Assembly (NCBI GenBank): GCA_902492935.1
Contig: CABUNJ010000009.1
Coordinates: 1 to 64,000, forward strand
Length of the DNA stretch: 64,000 bases
Direction: 5' to 3'
Source: an uncultured Collinsella sp.
GTDB lineage: Bacteria; Actinomycetota; Coriobacteriia; Coriobacteriales; Coriobacteriaceae
Shown here: positions 35,091 to 43,346 of the stretch, in pieces
Position numbering within the stretch: position 1 is the stretch's first letter
Layout: each line of letters starts with the position of its first letter
The notes under the pieces: model-generated
What the model was told of the DNA's origin: nothing
The model's input: only the letters and a program-made list of their open reading frames with translations
Databases searched by the model: none
Made by a program: the position numbers and the translations under genes

Positions 35091-36848
35091 TTACTCGGTA
35101 TCCTCGACCTCATACGAATCCGCCTCGGCTGGCTCATCGTTTGTCTCTGTCGCAGCCCCGCGCGCCTCGTCAAACGCGGCCTTCATGGTCTTGTTGCCCC
35201 ACGTGAGCTTGCGAATGGTAAGCTCATCGGCCTTGTTGTGGGCCAGACGCAGATTCTCAGTACTGCGACGCAGATCATCCTTGGTCTTCTCGAGCTGCTT
35301 AATGGCAGCATCAATCTCCTTGATCGCCGACTCGAACTGCTTGCTCGCCAAGTTGTAGTTGCGCGAGAAGCCGTCCTTGAACTTTTCCATCTTGGCTTCG
35401 AAGTTCGTGACGTCGATATTCTGCTGCTTGTACTCCGCTAGCTCCTGCTTATAGCGCAGCGAACCCATGGCGGCGTTGCGCAGCAGCGTGATCATGGGAA
35501 TGAAGAACTGCGGACGGATCACGTACATCTTCTCGAAGCGATAGCTCACGTCCACGATGCCGGCGTTGTAAAGCTCGCTCTCGGGTTCGAGCAACGTGCA
35601 GAGCACCGCGTACTCGCAGCCCTTTTGGCGGCGATCGTGGTCGAGTTTCTTAAAGAAGTCCTCGTTCTTGTGCTTGGTCGCGGTCTCATCGTTCTCGTTT
35701 TTCATCTCGAACATAATCGAAATGACCTCGTTGCCGCTCGCGTCGCACTCGCGGAAGATAAAGTCGCCCTTGGTACCCTCGGACGCATCGTTATCTTTCT
35801 CGAAGTACGCGTTAGGAAACGCCGTCATGCGCAGACGGTTAAACTCGGTCTCGCAGTGCTGCTCGAGCGACTCACCCACCATCTTGGTGGACAGGCGGAC
35901 CTTCATGTCCTTAAGGCGCTCGATCTCTTCATCCTTATAGCGAATCAGGTCATCGCTCGCACGCTTGGCCTGTGCAAGCTCGAGCTCGTGGGCAGCCTTG
36001 GCCTGCTCCTCGCGAGAATCGCGCACCGCCAGCTCGCTCGTCAGTTTGGCACGCGCCTCATCGCGCTCTCGTTCTGCCGCGGCGACCGCCTCTGACAGGT
36101 TCATTTTTGCCATCAGTTCCTGCTCGCGCAGCTGGGCACGCAGACCCTCGGCCTCTTGCTCGGACTGAGCCTTTGCGGCGGAAAACTTCTCTTGCACCTT
36201 CGCGCGATAGTCAGTAAGCGCGCGCTCGGCCTCGCTGCGAGCGGCATCGAGCTCACGCTGCGACTCTGCCGCGGCAGCAGCAAGCGCCATCTCCTGGGCC
36301 TTGTCCGCCGCGGCAAGCCTGGCCTGCAGCTCGGCAATCTGAGCGTCGCGCGCGGACAGGTCGTTTTGAGCAGCATTGCGTGCCGCCGCCTCGGCAAGCC
36401 TGGCTTCATCATCTTTGCGCCCCAACTGCGCACGCAAATTATCGATTTCGCGCTGAAGCTCGGCGTTTTCCTTTTGAGCATCGGCACGGGCCTCAACCGC
36501 CGCGCGCTGGCTTGAGCTCTCACGCTCTGCGGCAGCGCCCTCAAGCTTGGCGCGCAGCTCGGCAAGCTCGGCATCGCGCTTGGCGACTTCTTGTGCCAGC
36601 TGCTGAGCTGCAGCGTTCTTCTGCTCGACAAGCTGAGCATTGCGCTGAGACTCCGCCTTTTGCAAGGCAGCCGTCGAACGCGAGCGCTCAAGCTCCAGCG
36701 CCTGCTCGCCCTCGCGCTGAACTGCCTTCACACGCTCGTCCAGGTCGCGCGAAAACTCGGCATCGCGCACCTGCTTGACGATATCCGCATAGCCGGATGC
36801 ATCGACCTTAAATACTTCGCCACAATGCGGGCACTTGATCTCGTTCAT
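35091..36848 (-). CDS. DUF2130 coiled-coil protein with predicted nuclease-type domain
   Basis: 585 residues. An N-terminal zinc-ribbon-like CPHCGEVF leads into about 270 residues of Ala/Glu/Arg-rich coiled coil. The C-terminal domain (about 330-500) is the DUF2130 region, with TKGDFIFRECD followed by ISIMFEMKNENDETATKHKN. The spaced D and E-x-K pattern resembles a PD-(D/E)xK nuclease core. It may act on DNA or in phage/conjugation response; function is unproven. GAGGAGCTGCT precedes the ATG, the same leader used by the HIRAN gene upstream at 38123. Confidence 0.88.
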   Translation of the reverse strand: MNEIKCPHCGEVFKVDASGYADIVKQVRDAEFSRDLDERVKAVQREGEQALELERSRSTAALQKAESQRNAQLVEQKNAAAQQLAQEVAKRDAELAELRAKLEGAAAERESSSQRAAVEARADAQKENAELQREIDNLRAQLGRKDDEARLAEAAARNAAQNDLSARDAQIAELQARLAAADKAQEMALAAAAAESQRELDAARSEAERALTDYRAKVQEKFSAAKAQSEQEAEGLRAQLREQELMAKMNLSEAVAAAERERDEARAKLTSELAVRDSREEQAKAAHELELAQAKRASDDLIRYKDEEIERLKDMKVRLSTKMVGESLEQHCETEFNRLRMTAFPNAYFEKDNDASEGTKGDFIFRECDASGNEVISIMFEMKNENDETATKHKNEDFFKKLDHDRRQKGCEYAVLCTLLEPESELYNAGIVDVSYRFEKMYVIRPQFFIPMITLLRNAAMGSLRYKQELAEYKQQNIDVTNFEAKMEKFKDGFSRNYNLASKQFESAIKEIDAAIKQLEKTKDDLRRSTENLRLAHNKADELTIRKLTWGNKTMKAAFDEARGAATETNDEPAEADSYEVEDTE

Positions 36849-36906
36849 AGCAGCTCCTCGATGGACGCAAATTTCAACCGCCTACACTCTACCGCGCCGC
36901 ACGGAC

Positions 36907-36941
36907 AAAAAAGGCGCCGCCGCCATAATGGCAACGGCGCC
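36907..36941 (-). terminator. Terminator after the phosphoesterase gene
   Basis: Reverse-strand hairpin (12-bp imperfect stem GGCGCCGTTGCC/GGCGGCGGCGCC) followed by six T's. It sits just downstream of the palindrome at 36943-36981. Confidence 0.8.
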
Positions 36942-36942
36942 A

Positions 36943-36981
36943 GAACCACCACAAAGGTGCCTGTCCCCTTTGTGGTGGTTC
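36943..36981. repeat. REP-like palindromic hairpin with GTGCCTGTCCCC core
   Basis: A perfect 15-bp stem (GAACCACCACAAAGG/CCTTTGTGGTGGTTC) with a 9-nt loop. The core GGTGCCTGTCCCC matches a repeated extragenic palindrome type that I know from many bacterial genomes. It ends six bases before the phosphoesterase stop codon. Confidence 0.75.
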
Positions 36982-36986
36982 AAGAA

Positions 36987-37532
36987 TTACAGTCCAAAAT
37001 AGCCGAGGATTTGATCACGGCTTACGGGCTTGTAGTCATTGGCGTCGAGGCCCACATCGTAGCGGTAAATGGGGCGCTCGCGATCGCGGTTGCGTGCGTT
37101 GGTGCGGTCACCCCTGCTGTGGATATGCCCATGCAGCATAATGGCGCCACGTGCCTTGCCGTTCCAGCTGAGCATGGGGTAGTGGCTCATCACCAGACGA
37201 TGACCCTTGGCATAGCCGGGAGCAATCTCCAGGTAATCGCGCACGTCTTCCCAAATCTGCGGTACGTCGGAATCTTCCCAGTCGCCGTCATGGTTACCGC
37301 GGATGAGCGTCACATTCTTACATTCGATACGCTCGCGCAGGCGCACCGCCTCCGCCATGGGCAAGCGATACGTAAAGTCTCCCAGGATATAGAGGCGGTC
37401 GTCCGCAGCCACGCACTCATTGACGGCATCGATGACCTTGCGGTTCATCTCCTCGACCGAATCAAACGGCCGATCCATGTCGTGCAAGATATTCGTATCG
37501 CCCAGGTGCAGGTCGGCGGTAAACCACATCAT
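36987..37532 (-). CDS. Calcineurin-like metallophosphoesterase
   Basis: 181 residues. All metal motifs are present: TADLHLGDTNIL, LYILGDFTY, TLIRGNHDGDW, MSHYPMLSW and LHGHIHS. The small size and order fit the YfcE/YvnB-like group; the substrate is unknown. Two in-frame ATGs follow each other; 37532 is preferred because GAGGA lies eight bases upstream, while 37547 has none. It ends a small group with the 59-residue protein and the HIRAN protein, then the terminator. Confidence 0.9.
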   Translation of the reverse strand: MMWFTADLHLGDTNILHDMDRPFDSVEEMNRKVIDAVNECVAADDRLYILGDFTYRLPMAEAVRLRERIECKNVTLIRGNHDGDWEDSDVPQIWEDVRDYLEIAPGYAKGHRLVMSHYPMLSWNGKARGAIMLHGHIHSRGDRTNARNRDRERPIYRYDVGLDANDYKPVSRDQILGYFGL

Positions 37533-37598
37533 CGTCTGTGTCCTCATTTCGCAACGCGTCTAACACGTGCCTAGTATACAGACGCTCTGGCGCGTCGG

Positions 37599-37778
37599 TT
37601 AGCCAAAGAGCCCGCCGAACAGACCTCGACGGCGTTTGTCTTGCTTTTTCGAAGCGTCATCCTGAGTTTTCTTATCCCGCCGCTTCTTACGGTCCCGCTC
37701 CAGCTCATCGTCATCGAGCAACAGGTCCCACTCAAACGGATCATCCGTCAAATCGAACAGGTCATCGTCGTCAAACAT
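37599..37778 (-). CDS. Small charged protein, 59 residues
   Basis: Reads MFDDDDLFDLTDDPFEWDLL, then a basic middle (ERDRKKRRDKK) and the C-terminus GLFGGLFG. An acidic head, basic centre and glycine tail suggest a nucleic-acid- or protein-binding accessory piece. GGGAGG precedes the ATG. It lies 18 bp after the HIRAN gene on the same strand and is probably co-transcribed with it. No known family. Confidence 0.75.
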   Translation of the reverse strand: MFDDDDLFDLTDDPFEWDLLLDDDELERDRKKRRDKKTQDDASKKQDKRRRGLFGGLFG

Positions 37779-37796
37779 GGCCGCCTCCCTTACCGA

Positions 37797-38123
37797 TTAG
37801 CGAGCATCCACCACGTAGAGTCCAACGCGCACCTGATGCCACGGGCTGCGTTCGGGAGCAACCTGTTGCACGCGGGCCTCAAATACGTCCTCATGGCCGT
37901 AATACATCATCAAGGACAGCGGGCCGACCTCGTTTCCCGGGATATAGCCAAGTTTGGTGTTGCCGTAGTAGATTGCAACCGCCTCGGGATCATGGGGATT
38001 ATCGCGCTCGGCGCACAGCGTCAGCTTATCGCCCGCTTTAAGATCGCCTAGGACCAAAGCGCCGTCGGCATATTGAAATCCTGCGATGTGAAACGACAGA
38101 AGAACACGTGAAGGCTCGTACAT
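37797..38123 (-). CDS. Stand-alone HIRAN domain protein
   Basis: 108 residues forming one HIRAN domain: VLLSFHIAGFQYADGALVLG, LKAGDKLTLCAERDNPHDPE, AVAIYYGNTKLGYIPGNEVG. HIRAN recognises damaged or 3'-end DNA in larger helicase proteins (HLTF) and is also found alone in bacteria. Here it heads the group with the 59-residue protein and the phosphoesterase. Ribosome site GAGGAGCTGCT before ATG. The role is inferred as nucleic-acid binding. Confidence 0.87.
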   Translation of the reverse strand: MYEPSRVLLSFHIAGFQYADGALVLGDLKAGDKLTLCAERDNPHDPEAVAIYYGNTKLGYIPGNEVGPLSLMMYYGHEDVFEARVQQVAPERSPWHQVRVGLYVVDAR

Positions 38124-38246
38124 AGCAGCTCCTCTAACGGCCGGATAAATCGGCGCTTAACCGTACTGAGAAACTTACGGGCCCGTGCGGACACAAATTC
38201 ACCCCACCCGCGCCTTTTCGACCGTTTGTCGCTATACCATCTGATT

Positions 38247-39626
38247 CTAATGCACAAACATGCGCACGAACTTGTGCTTCCAGCTTGCGTAGGGCGCATA
38301 CCGAAACGGCACGTCCAGCCACGTTGCCTTGTTCACGATGCTCTTCTTGTGGCTAAACGTATCGAAGCTCTCGCGGCCATGGTACTGGCCCATACCGCTC
38401 GCACCCATGCCGCCAAAGCCCATATGGCTCGTGGCCAAATGCATAATGGTGTCATTAACACAGCCACCACCAAAGGGCACGTAACGCACAAAGCGCTGCT
38501 GAACTGCGCGATCCTGACTAAAGATATACAGGGCCAGCGGCGTCGGACGATCCGTAATAAACGCTTCAGCCTCGTCTAGGCTCTCAAACGTCAGCACCGG
38601 CAAGATGGGACCGAAGATCTCCTCCTGCATCACGGCGTCATCGGGGGTCGCGCCGTCCAAAATCGTCGGCTCGATCTTGAGCGAAGTCTCGCGCGCGGTA
38701 CCTCCAAGCACGACCTTATCGGGATCGATCAGCCCGCGCACGCGCGCAAAATGCTTGGCGTTGACGATATGCCCGTAATCCTCGTTATCGAGCGGGTGCT
38801 CGCCAAACATGCGACGGATCTCCTCCTTGATGAGGCCCAGTAGTTCATCGTGCACGCGCGTATCGACCAGCAGGTAGTCGGGCGCCACGCAGGTCTGCCC
38901 CACGTTGAGCCATTTACCAAAGGCGATACGCCGTGCCGCGACCTTCAAGTTTGCCGTCGCATCCACGATGCAGGGGCTCTTTCCGCCCAGCTCAAGCGTC
39001 ACGGGCGTAAGGTTTTTGCTTGCGCGCTCCATGACGAGCTTGCCGACCGGAACGCTACCGGTAAAGAAAATCTTGTCCCAGCACTCATCGAGCAACGCTT
39101 CGTTCTCGGCGCGCCCGCCCTCGACAACCGTCACCAGGCGCGGATCAAATGCCTCCTCACAGATTTGCCTGAGCACCGCGCTCGAAGCCGGCGCATAGGC
39201 GCTCGGCTTGATGACCACGGTATTGCCTGCGGCAAGGGCGCCAGCTAGCGGCTCGAGCGTTAGCAAAAACGGATAGTTCCAGGGCGCCATGATGAGCGTG
39301 ACGCCATAGGGCACAGCTTGCGTTTTGCACACGCTCACGGCATTAGCGAGGTCACACGGACGCAGGCGCGGACGACTCCATCGAGCCACATGAGCGATCT
39401 GATGACGAATCTCGGAAAGCGACGTGCCGATCTCGCACATATACGCCTCGTCATGTGACTTACCCAAATCGGTCTTGAGCGCATGGGCGATATCGACCTC
39501 GTGCGCACGAACCGCATCGCGCAGGCGCACCAGTGCACGGCGGCGAGCATCGACATCAAACGTAGCGTGCGTCTTAAAGTAGGCGCGCTGATCGCCGACG
39601 ATGCGCGCAATTTCCTCGGTGTTCAT
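38247..39626 (-). CDS. NAD(P)-dependent aldehyde dehydrogenase
   Basis: 459 residues of the class 3-like ALDH type. Visible: MAPWNYPFLLTLEPLAGALA, TVVIKPSAYAP, FFTGSVPVGKLVME, the Glu motif LELGGKSPCIV, the catalytic Cys in VGQTCVAPDYLL, and EEIFGPILPV. It turns aldehydes into acids or the reverse. Its gene lies 9 bp after the Fe-alcohol dehydrogenase gene, with a ribosome site overlapping that stop, so the two enzymes probably handle the same aldehyde/alcohol pair. Confidence 0.93.
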   Translation of the reverse strand: MNTEEIARIVGDQRAYFKTHATFDVDARRRALVRLRDAVRAHEVDIAHALKTDLGKSHDEAYMCEIGTSLSEIRHQIAHVARWSRPRLRPCDLANAVSVCKTQAVPYGVTLIMAPWNYPFLLTLEPLAGALAAGNTVVIKPSAYAPASSAVLRQICEEAFDPRLVTVVEGGRAENEALLDECWDKIFFTGSVPVGKLVMERASKNLTPVTLELGGKSPCIVDATANLKVAARRIAFGKWLNVGQTCVAPDYLLVDTRVHDELLGLIKEEIRRMFGEHPLDNEDYGHIVNAKHFARVRGLIDPDKVVLGGTARETSLKIEPTILDGATPDDAVMQEEIFGPILPVLTFESLDEAEAFITDRPTPLALYIFSQDRAVQQRFVRYVPFGGGCVNDTIMHLATSHMGFGGMGASGMGQYHGRESFDTFSHKKSIVNKATWLDVPFRYAPYASWKHKFVRMFVH

Positions 39627-39635
39627 GGCAACCTC

Positions 39636-40856
39636 CTAGTTCTCGTCCTCAAACATACCACCTGCAACAACTTCGTACATATGCTCGAGCTCCAGGCGGT
39701 CCATTAAAAGAGGAACGGGGTACAGGGGATTGGCCTCGGCATCGGCATGCGCCGCCATCTCGGGAATGTCGGAGCGGCGAATGCCTGTCACATATTTGGG
39801 AATGTCCAAGGCAGCGTTCATTCGATCAACCCAATCGATAAAGGCCTCGGCCGCAAGACTGTCCTGCGCGGTAGCCGGCGCAATGCCCGCCATGCGAGCA
39901 AGATCGGCAAGCTTGGGGGCGGCGGCGTCACTATAAGCGCGAAGCATGTGCGGCAGGATGATCGCGTTAGCCAAACCGTGAGGAATGCCGTATCGGCCGC
40001 CCAGACTGTGCGCGATGGCATGCACATATCCGACATAGGAGCGGGTAAACGCAACGCCCGCCTTATACGCCGCCGAAAGCATATTGCGGCGCGCACGCAT
40101 GTTGTGGCCACGCTCATAGGCCTCGAGCAAATTGTCGTGGATGAGCTGGACCGCCTGACGCGCCATCTTGCGCGTGTAGGGCGTGGTGCTACGGCCGATA
40201 AAGGCCTCGACAGCATGCGTCAGGGCATCCATACCCGTCTGCCCCGTGGTGGACGCCGGCAACCCGCGCGTAAACTCGGGGTCGTGCACCGCAAAACGCG
40301 GGATGAGCACAAAGTCGTTAATGGGGTATTTATAGTGCGTCTCGTCATCGGTAATTACCGCCGCGAGCGTGACTTCGCTTCCCGTACCGGCGGTAGTGGG
40401 AACCGCAATAAGCAGCGGCAGGAGACGGTGGACGCGCAACAGGCCGCGCATCTTGTTGATGGGCTTGTTTGGCTGCGCAATGCGCGCCCCCACACCCTTG
40501 GCGCAGTCCATGGCCGAACCGCCACCAAAGCCGATAATGGCCCGGCAGTCGTTCTCGCGATACAGCGCCGCCGCTTCTTCCACGTTTGAGACCGTGGGGT
40601 TCGCACGCGTTTCGGCATAGACCGTAACGCCAATCCCCTGAGCCGTAAGCGCACGCTCGAGTGGTGCCGTGAGCCCCAAACGTGCAATACCAGGGTCTGT
40701 CACGATAAGAACCTTCTGGATCGAGCGCTTTTGAAGCACCGCGGGCACATCCTCGGCATGCTCCAAAATGCGCGGCTCGGTATAGGGCAGGATCGGCAAT
40801 GCAATGCGAAAAACCGTCTGATATGTTCGGCACCAGGCACGACGGGCTAGATGCAT
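39636..40856 (-). CDS. Iron-containing alcohol dehydrogenase
   Basis: 406 residues. Fe-ADH features: IIGFGGGSAMDCAKG, PTTAGTGSEVTLAAV, GMDALTHAVEAF and the metal-binding HAIAHSLGGRYGIPHGLAN. The TAGGAG site eight bases upstream supports ATG at 40856; a frame from 40913 adds 19 residues without a site. It reduces aldehydes or ketones to alcohols, or oxidises them, as a partner of the downstream ALDH. The first 25 residues are hydrophobic/basic and unusual for the family. Confidence 0.92.
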   Translation of the reverse strand: MHLARRAWCRTYQTVFRIALPILPYTEPRILEHAEDVPAVLQKRSIQKVLIVTDPGIARLGLTAPLERALTAQGIGVTVYAETRANPTVSNVEEAAALYRENDCRAIIGFGGGSAMDCAKGVGARIAQPNKPINKMRGLLRVHRLLPLLIAVPTTAGTGSEVTLAAVITDDETHYKYPINDFVLIPRFAVHDPEFTRGLPASTTGQTGMDALTHAVEAFIGRSTTPYTRKMARQAVQLIHDNLLEAYERGHNMRARRNMLSAAYKAGVAFTRSYVGYVHAIAHSLGGRYGIPHGLANAIILPHMLRAYSDAAAPKLADLARMAGIAPATAQDSLAAEAFIDWVDRMNAALDIPKYVTGIRRSDIPEMAAHADAEANPLYPVPLLMDRLELEHMYEVVAGGMFEDEN

Positions 40857-41112
40857 AAAGGAAACTCCTATATTTGTTGATAGGTCAACATTTGCTCGCC
40901 CGATTGTACTCACCGGAGGTCACAGACGGCCTGCCAATCGTTAATCAATCAACATCTTCATATCTCAAAATTATTTTATTAAAAATCATTCCTAATAGGC
41001 TTCACATTTGGTTGCATTTATGGATAATAGAACTCGTCAAGACGCACGTCCGGAGAGGGCCCTTACGGGACCGGACGAGCGCACCATCGCCATCGATCGA
41101 AAGGATCGAATC

Positions 41113-41673
41113 ATGAAGTTTGTTTGCCCCGTTTGCGGTTATGTGGAAGAGTTCGACGGCGACCAGCTGCCCGAGGATTTTAAGTGCCCCCAGTGCGGCG
41201 TTCCCGGTTCTCGTTTCCTGAAGCAGGAGGAGGGCCAGCTCGAGTGGGCCGCCGAGCACGTCGTGGGCGTCGCCAAGATGGAAGGCGTCTCCGAGGACAT
41301 CGTTGCCGACCTTCGCGCCAACTTTGAGGGCGAGTGCTCCGAGGTCGGTATGTACCTGGCCATGGCTCGCGTCGCTCATCGCGAGGGCTACCCCGAGATT
41401 GGCCTGTACTGGGAGAAGGCTGCCCACGAGGAGGCCGAGCACGCCGCTAAGTTCGCTGAGCTCCTGGGCGAGGTCGTGACTGACTCCACCAAGAAGAACC
41501 TCGAGATGCGCGTTGAGGCCGAGAATGGTGCCACCGCCGGCAAGACCGATCTCGCCAAGCGCGCCAAGGCCGCTGGTCTCGATGCCATCCACGACACCGT
41601 GCACGAGATGGCTCGCGACGAGGCTCGCCACGGCAAGGCTTTCGCCGGCCTGCTCAAGCGCTACTTTGGCTAA
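41113..41673 (+). CDS. Rubredoxin-ferritin protein (reversed rubrerythrin)
   Basis: 186 residues. The rubredoxin centre is at the N-terminus (FVCPVCGYVEEF and FKCPQCGVPG), followed by a ferritin-like di-iron domain (FEGECSEVGMYLAMARVAHR, HEEAEHAAKFAELLG and MARDEARHGKAFAG). This order is the reverse of classical rubrerythrin. It reduces hydrogen peroxide or oxygen in anaerobes. The start has GAAAGGA; a reading from 41008 is longer without support. Strongly biased codons suggest high expression. A clear terminator follows. Confidence 0.95.
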   Translation: MKFVCPVCGYVEEFDGDQLPEDFKCPQCGVPGSRFLKQEEGQLEWAAEHVVGVAKMEGVSEDIVADLRANFEGECSEVGMYLAMARVAHREGYPEIGLYWEKAAHEEAEHAAKFAELLGEVVTDSTKKNLEMRVEAENGATAGKTDLAKRAKAAGLDAIHDTVHEMARDEARHGKAFAGLLKRYFG

Positions 41674-41706
41674 GCCAGCCGCCTGAGAGATAATCTCTAG
41701 CTCGAT

Positions 41707-41738
41707 AAGGCCCGGACCGCATGGTTCGGGCCTTTTTC
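41707..41738 (+). terminator. Terminator of the rubrerythrin gene
   Basis: AAGGCCCGGACC pairs with GGTTCGGGCCTT around a GCAT loop, followed by a T run. High-quality Rho-independent terminator. Confidence 0.9.
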
Positions 41739-41803
41739 GTACCTCACGAACTTATTAACTCCCTGAAATAGGACCGCCTTAGGCATCGGCTTCTCGTCAA
41801 AAA

Positions 41804-41926
41804 CTAAGTGAGTAGACTTTTTGGAACTTGCCGAGCACACCATCCATATTGCTTTATAAAGCCGCAGGTAAATGACTTGTTGCAAAACGGCCTGGTCGCC
41901 ATCACGCCAAAAGTCTACTCACTTAG
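41804..41926 (+). repeat. 123-bp palindromic element, copy 2
   Basis: Same length and orientation as copy 1, with both ends intact (CTAAGTGAGTAGACTTTTT and complement). The stop codon of the nuclease-like gene (TAG at 41915-41917) lies inside its right end. With copy 3 it brackets that gene. Confidence 0.9.
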
Positions 41927-43042
41927 AACCGCAGCCGTCCACGATCGAGCTGTTTTGCGTCTAACGGTCATCTTTCCGTCGATTACTCCCAATTTTGTCC
42001 AGTCAACGAATAGTTCAGACCGGAGTAATGTCTCAGCCCTTTGCTCATCTGAGCTTTTATCACGATATTCAGCATCGAGCATCCTGCATACGGCCTTAAC
42101 GATCGCGCGGAATCTATCCTCATCGGATATCTGTCTGTGTGTCAGGAGAAGCACGTCGTAGCCCATGGCCTGAAGGGCCGTCATACGGTCTGCGTCACGC
42201 AAGCCATCCCCTGCGCGTCCGTGCGAGGCCTTTCCCTGACATTCAATGGCCACCTGTCGCCTACCGTCCGGCGAAGAAAGAAGTAGGTCGATATATACAC
42301 GGGACTTTCCCACAATCGCTCGAGCACTTGTGCTTAACGTCACTTCGACATTGAGCTCTATACCGCAAAACCCTTCGCCTCCCAGGGCTCGCGGCAGTCC
42401 AAGCAACAAATACGCCTCGACCTCAAAAGGCGACGCGGCACCCAATGGAACGAGTTGCGATACCGCCATAAATCTATTGCCGTAACGCATCCCGCAAACA
42501 TCTGAACAAAAACGGTCAAGGTCTCTGCCCAAAACCAAAGCGTCTCGACGCCATAAATTTGAGGCGGTGCCGTCCTCGCGCGGACAGCGCACCCAACCGA
42601 ACGTTGTCGAAATCGCGCCCGAATCAATTGCACGCGTAAGCTCCGCCTCAAGTGCCGCCGGCAGAGCGCACACCGCAAACAAGCCACACATCTCCGCCAA
42701 TACCAAAAGAAGCTGAAGATCCGTCAGATGCCGCGACATGATGAATGCCGTCAGTAGAGGAGACGTAATCAAAAATCCATGCTCCGTTTCCAGCACGGAT
42801 TCCCTGGGGAGCTCACCAAGGAACAACCGCTGCCTAATGCTGGCAGAGCGAGTCCGTTTGTTTCTCGTACGAACCAATGTATACAACGGAAAACCGAGCG
42901 CGACCGCAGCCGTCGGGTTGCGGGCGAGGTCATATCGCTGCCGGTCTTCTTCCGGCCGTGGAAGCGGCGGACACAAAGCGCGGACCTGAGGGGGCAAACG
43001 CCAGTACCTAAAAGCCGATATGTCACAAAGTAGATCTTTCAT
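41915..43042 (-). CDS. PD-(D/E)xK nuclease-like protein, DUF559/Vsr-type C-terminal domain
   Basis: 375 residues. N-terminal two-thirds is not recognised but has an AbiEi-like regulator flavour, with the Arg-rich region RTRNKRTRSASIRQR. C-terminal third: SRVYIDLLLSSPDGRRQVAI, then ECQGKASHG, then LRDADRMTALQAMGYDVLLL. The D, E-x-x-x-K and following D-R...L..GY pattern resembles DUF559/Vsr-type endonuclease domains. Lower GC than its neighbours. The start is ATG at 43042 (GTG at 43048 is possible); ribosome sites are weak. It is bracketed by two copies of the 123-bp element. Confidence 0.65.
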   Translation of the reverse strand: MKDLLCDISAFRYWRLPPQVRALCPPLPRPEEDRQRYDLARNPTAAVALGFPLYTLVRTRNKRTRSASIRQRLFLGELPRESVLETEHGFLITSPLLTAFIMSRHLTDLQLLLVLAEMCGLFAVCALPAALEAELTRAIDSGAISTTFGWVRCPREDGTASNLWRRDALVLGRDLDRFCSDVCGMRYGNRFMAVSQLVPLGAASPFEVEAYLLLGLPRALGGEGFCGIELNVEVTLSTSARAIVGKSRVYIDLLLSSPDGRRQVAIECQGKASHGRAGDGLRDADRMTALQAMGYDVLLLTHRQISDEDRFRAIVKAVCRMLDAEYRDKSSDEQRAETLLRSELFVDWTKLGVIDGKMTVRRKTARSWTAAVLSE

Positions 43043-43125
43043 AGGCACAGGAAAACATGAATTTCAACCCAGCCGGTCTCGCATTGGCGCGAACGTACCG
43101 AAAATGGCGCCGAACGGACCGCCAA

Positions 43126-43202
43126 GTTTTCAACAGCCCTCCCCAACTGGCCAAAAGCTTGCCAAGAACTGGACGAAGCCCTGTTGAAAACCCCATTTTT
43201 TT
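43126..43202 (+). repeat. Hairpin with T-run between nuclease gene and element copy 3
   Basis: GTTTTCAACAG (43126-43136) pairs perfectly with CTGTTGAAAAC (43181-43191), and a run of seven T's follows at 43196-43202. The 44-nt loop has internal Lys-like AAAGCTT symmetry. It could be a terminator on the forward strand, a small RNA, or another repeat family. No forward gene needs it. Confidence 0.45.
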
Positions 43203-43223
43203 CTCGTGCGGAAGCTTTGCGCG

Positions 43224-43346
43224 GCAAGTGAGTAGACTTTTTTGAACATCCCGAGCAGGCCGGTCATCCTGCTTTTCAAAACCGCAGGTAGATAGCTTGT
43301 TACAAAACTGCCTGGTCGCCAAAGTGCTAAAAGTCTACTCACTTAG
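43224..43346 (+). repeat. 123-bp palindromic element, copy 3
   Basis: Same length and orientation as copies 1 and 2. The left end is changed (GCAAGTGAGTAG, losing TAA) while the right end is intact. The stop codon of the pdxR-like gene (TGA at 43339-43341) is supplied by the right end. Confidence 0.9.

Noticed and set aside
32086..43346. CRISPR-like repeats
   Set aside because: The 123-bp elements are dispersed, palindromic and have no spacer units.
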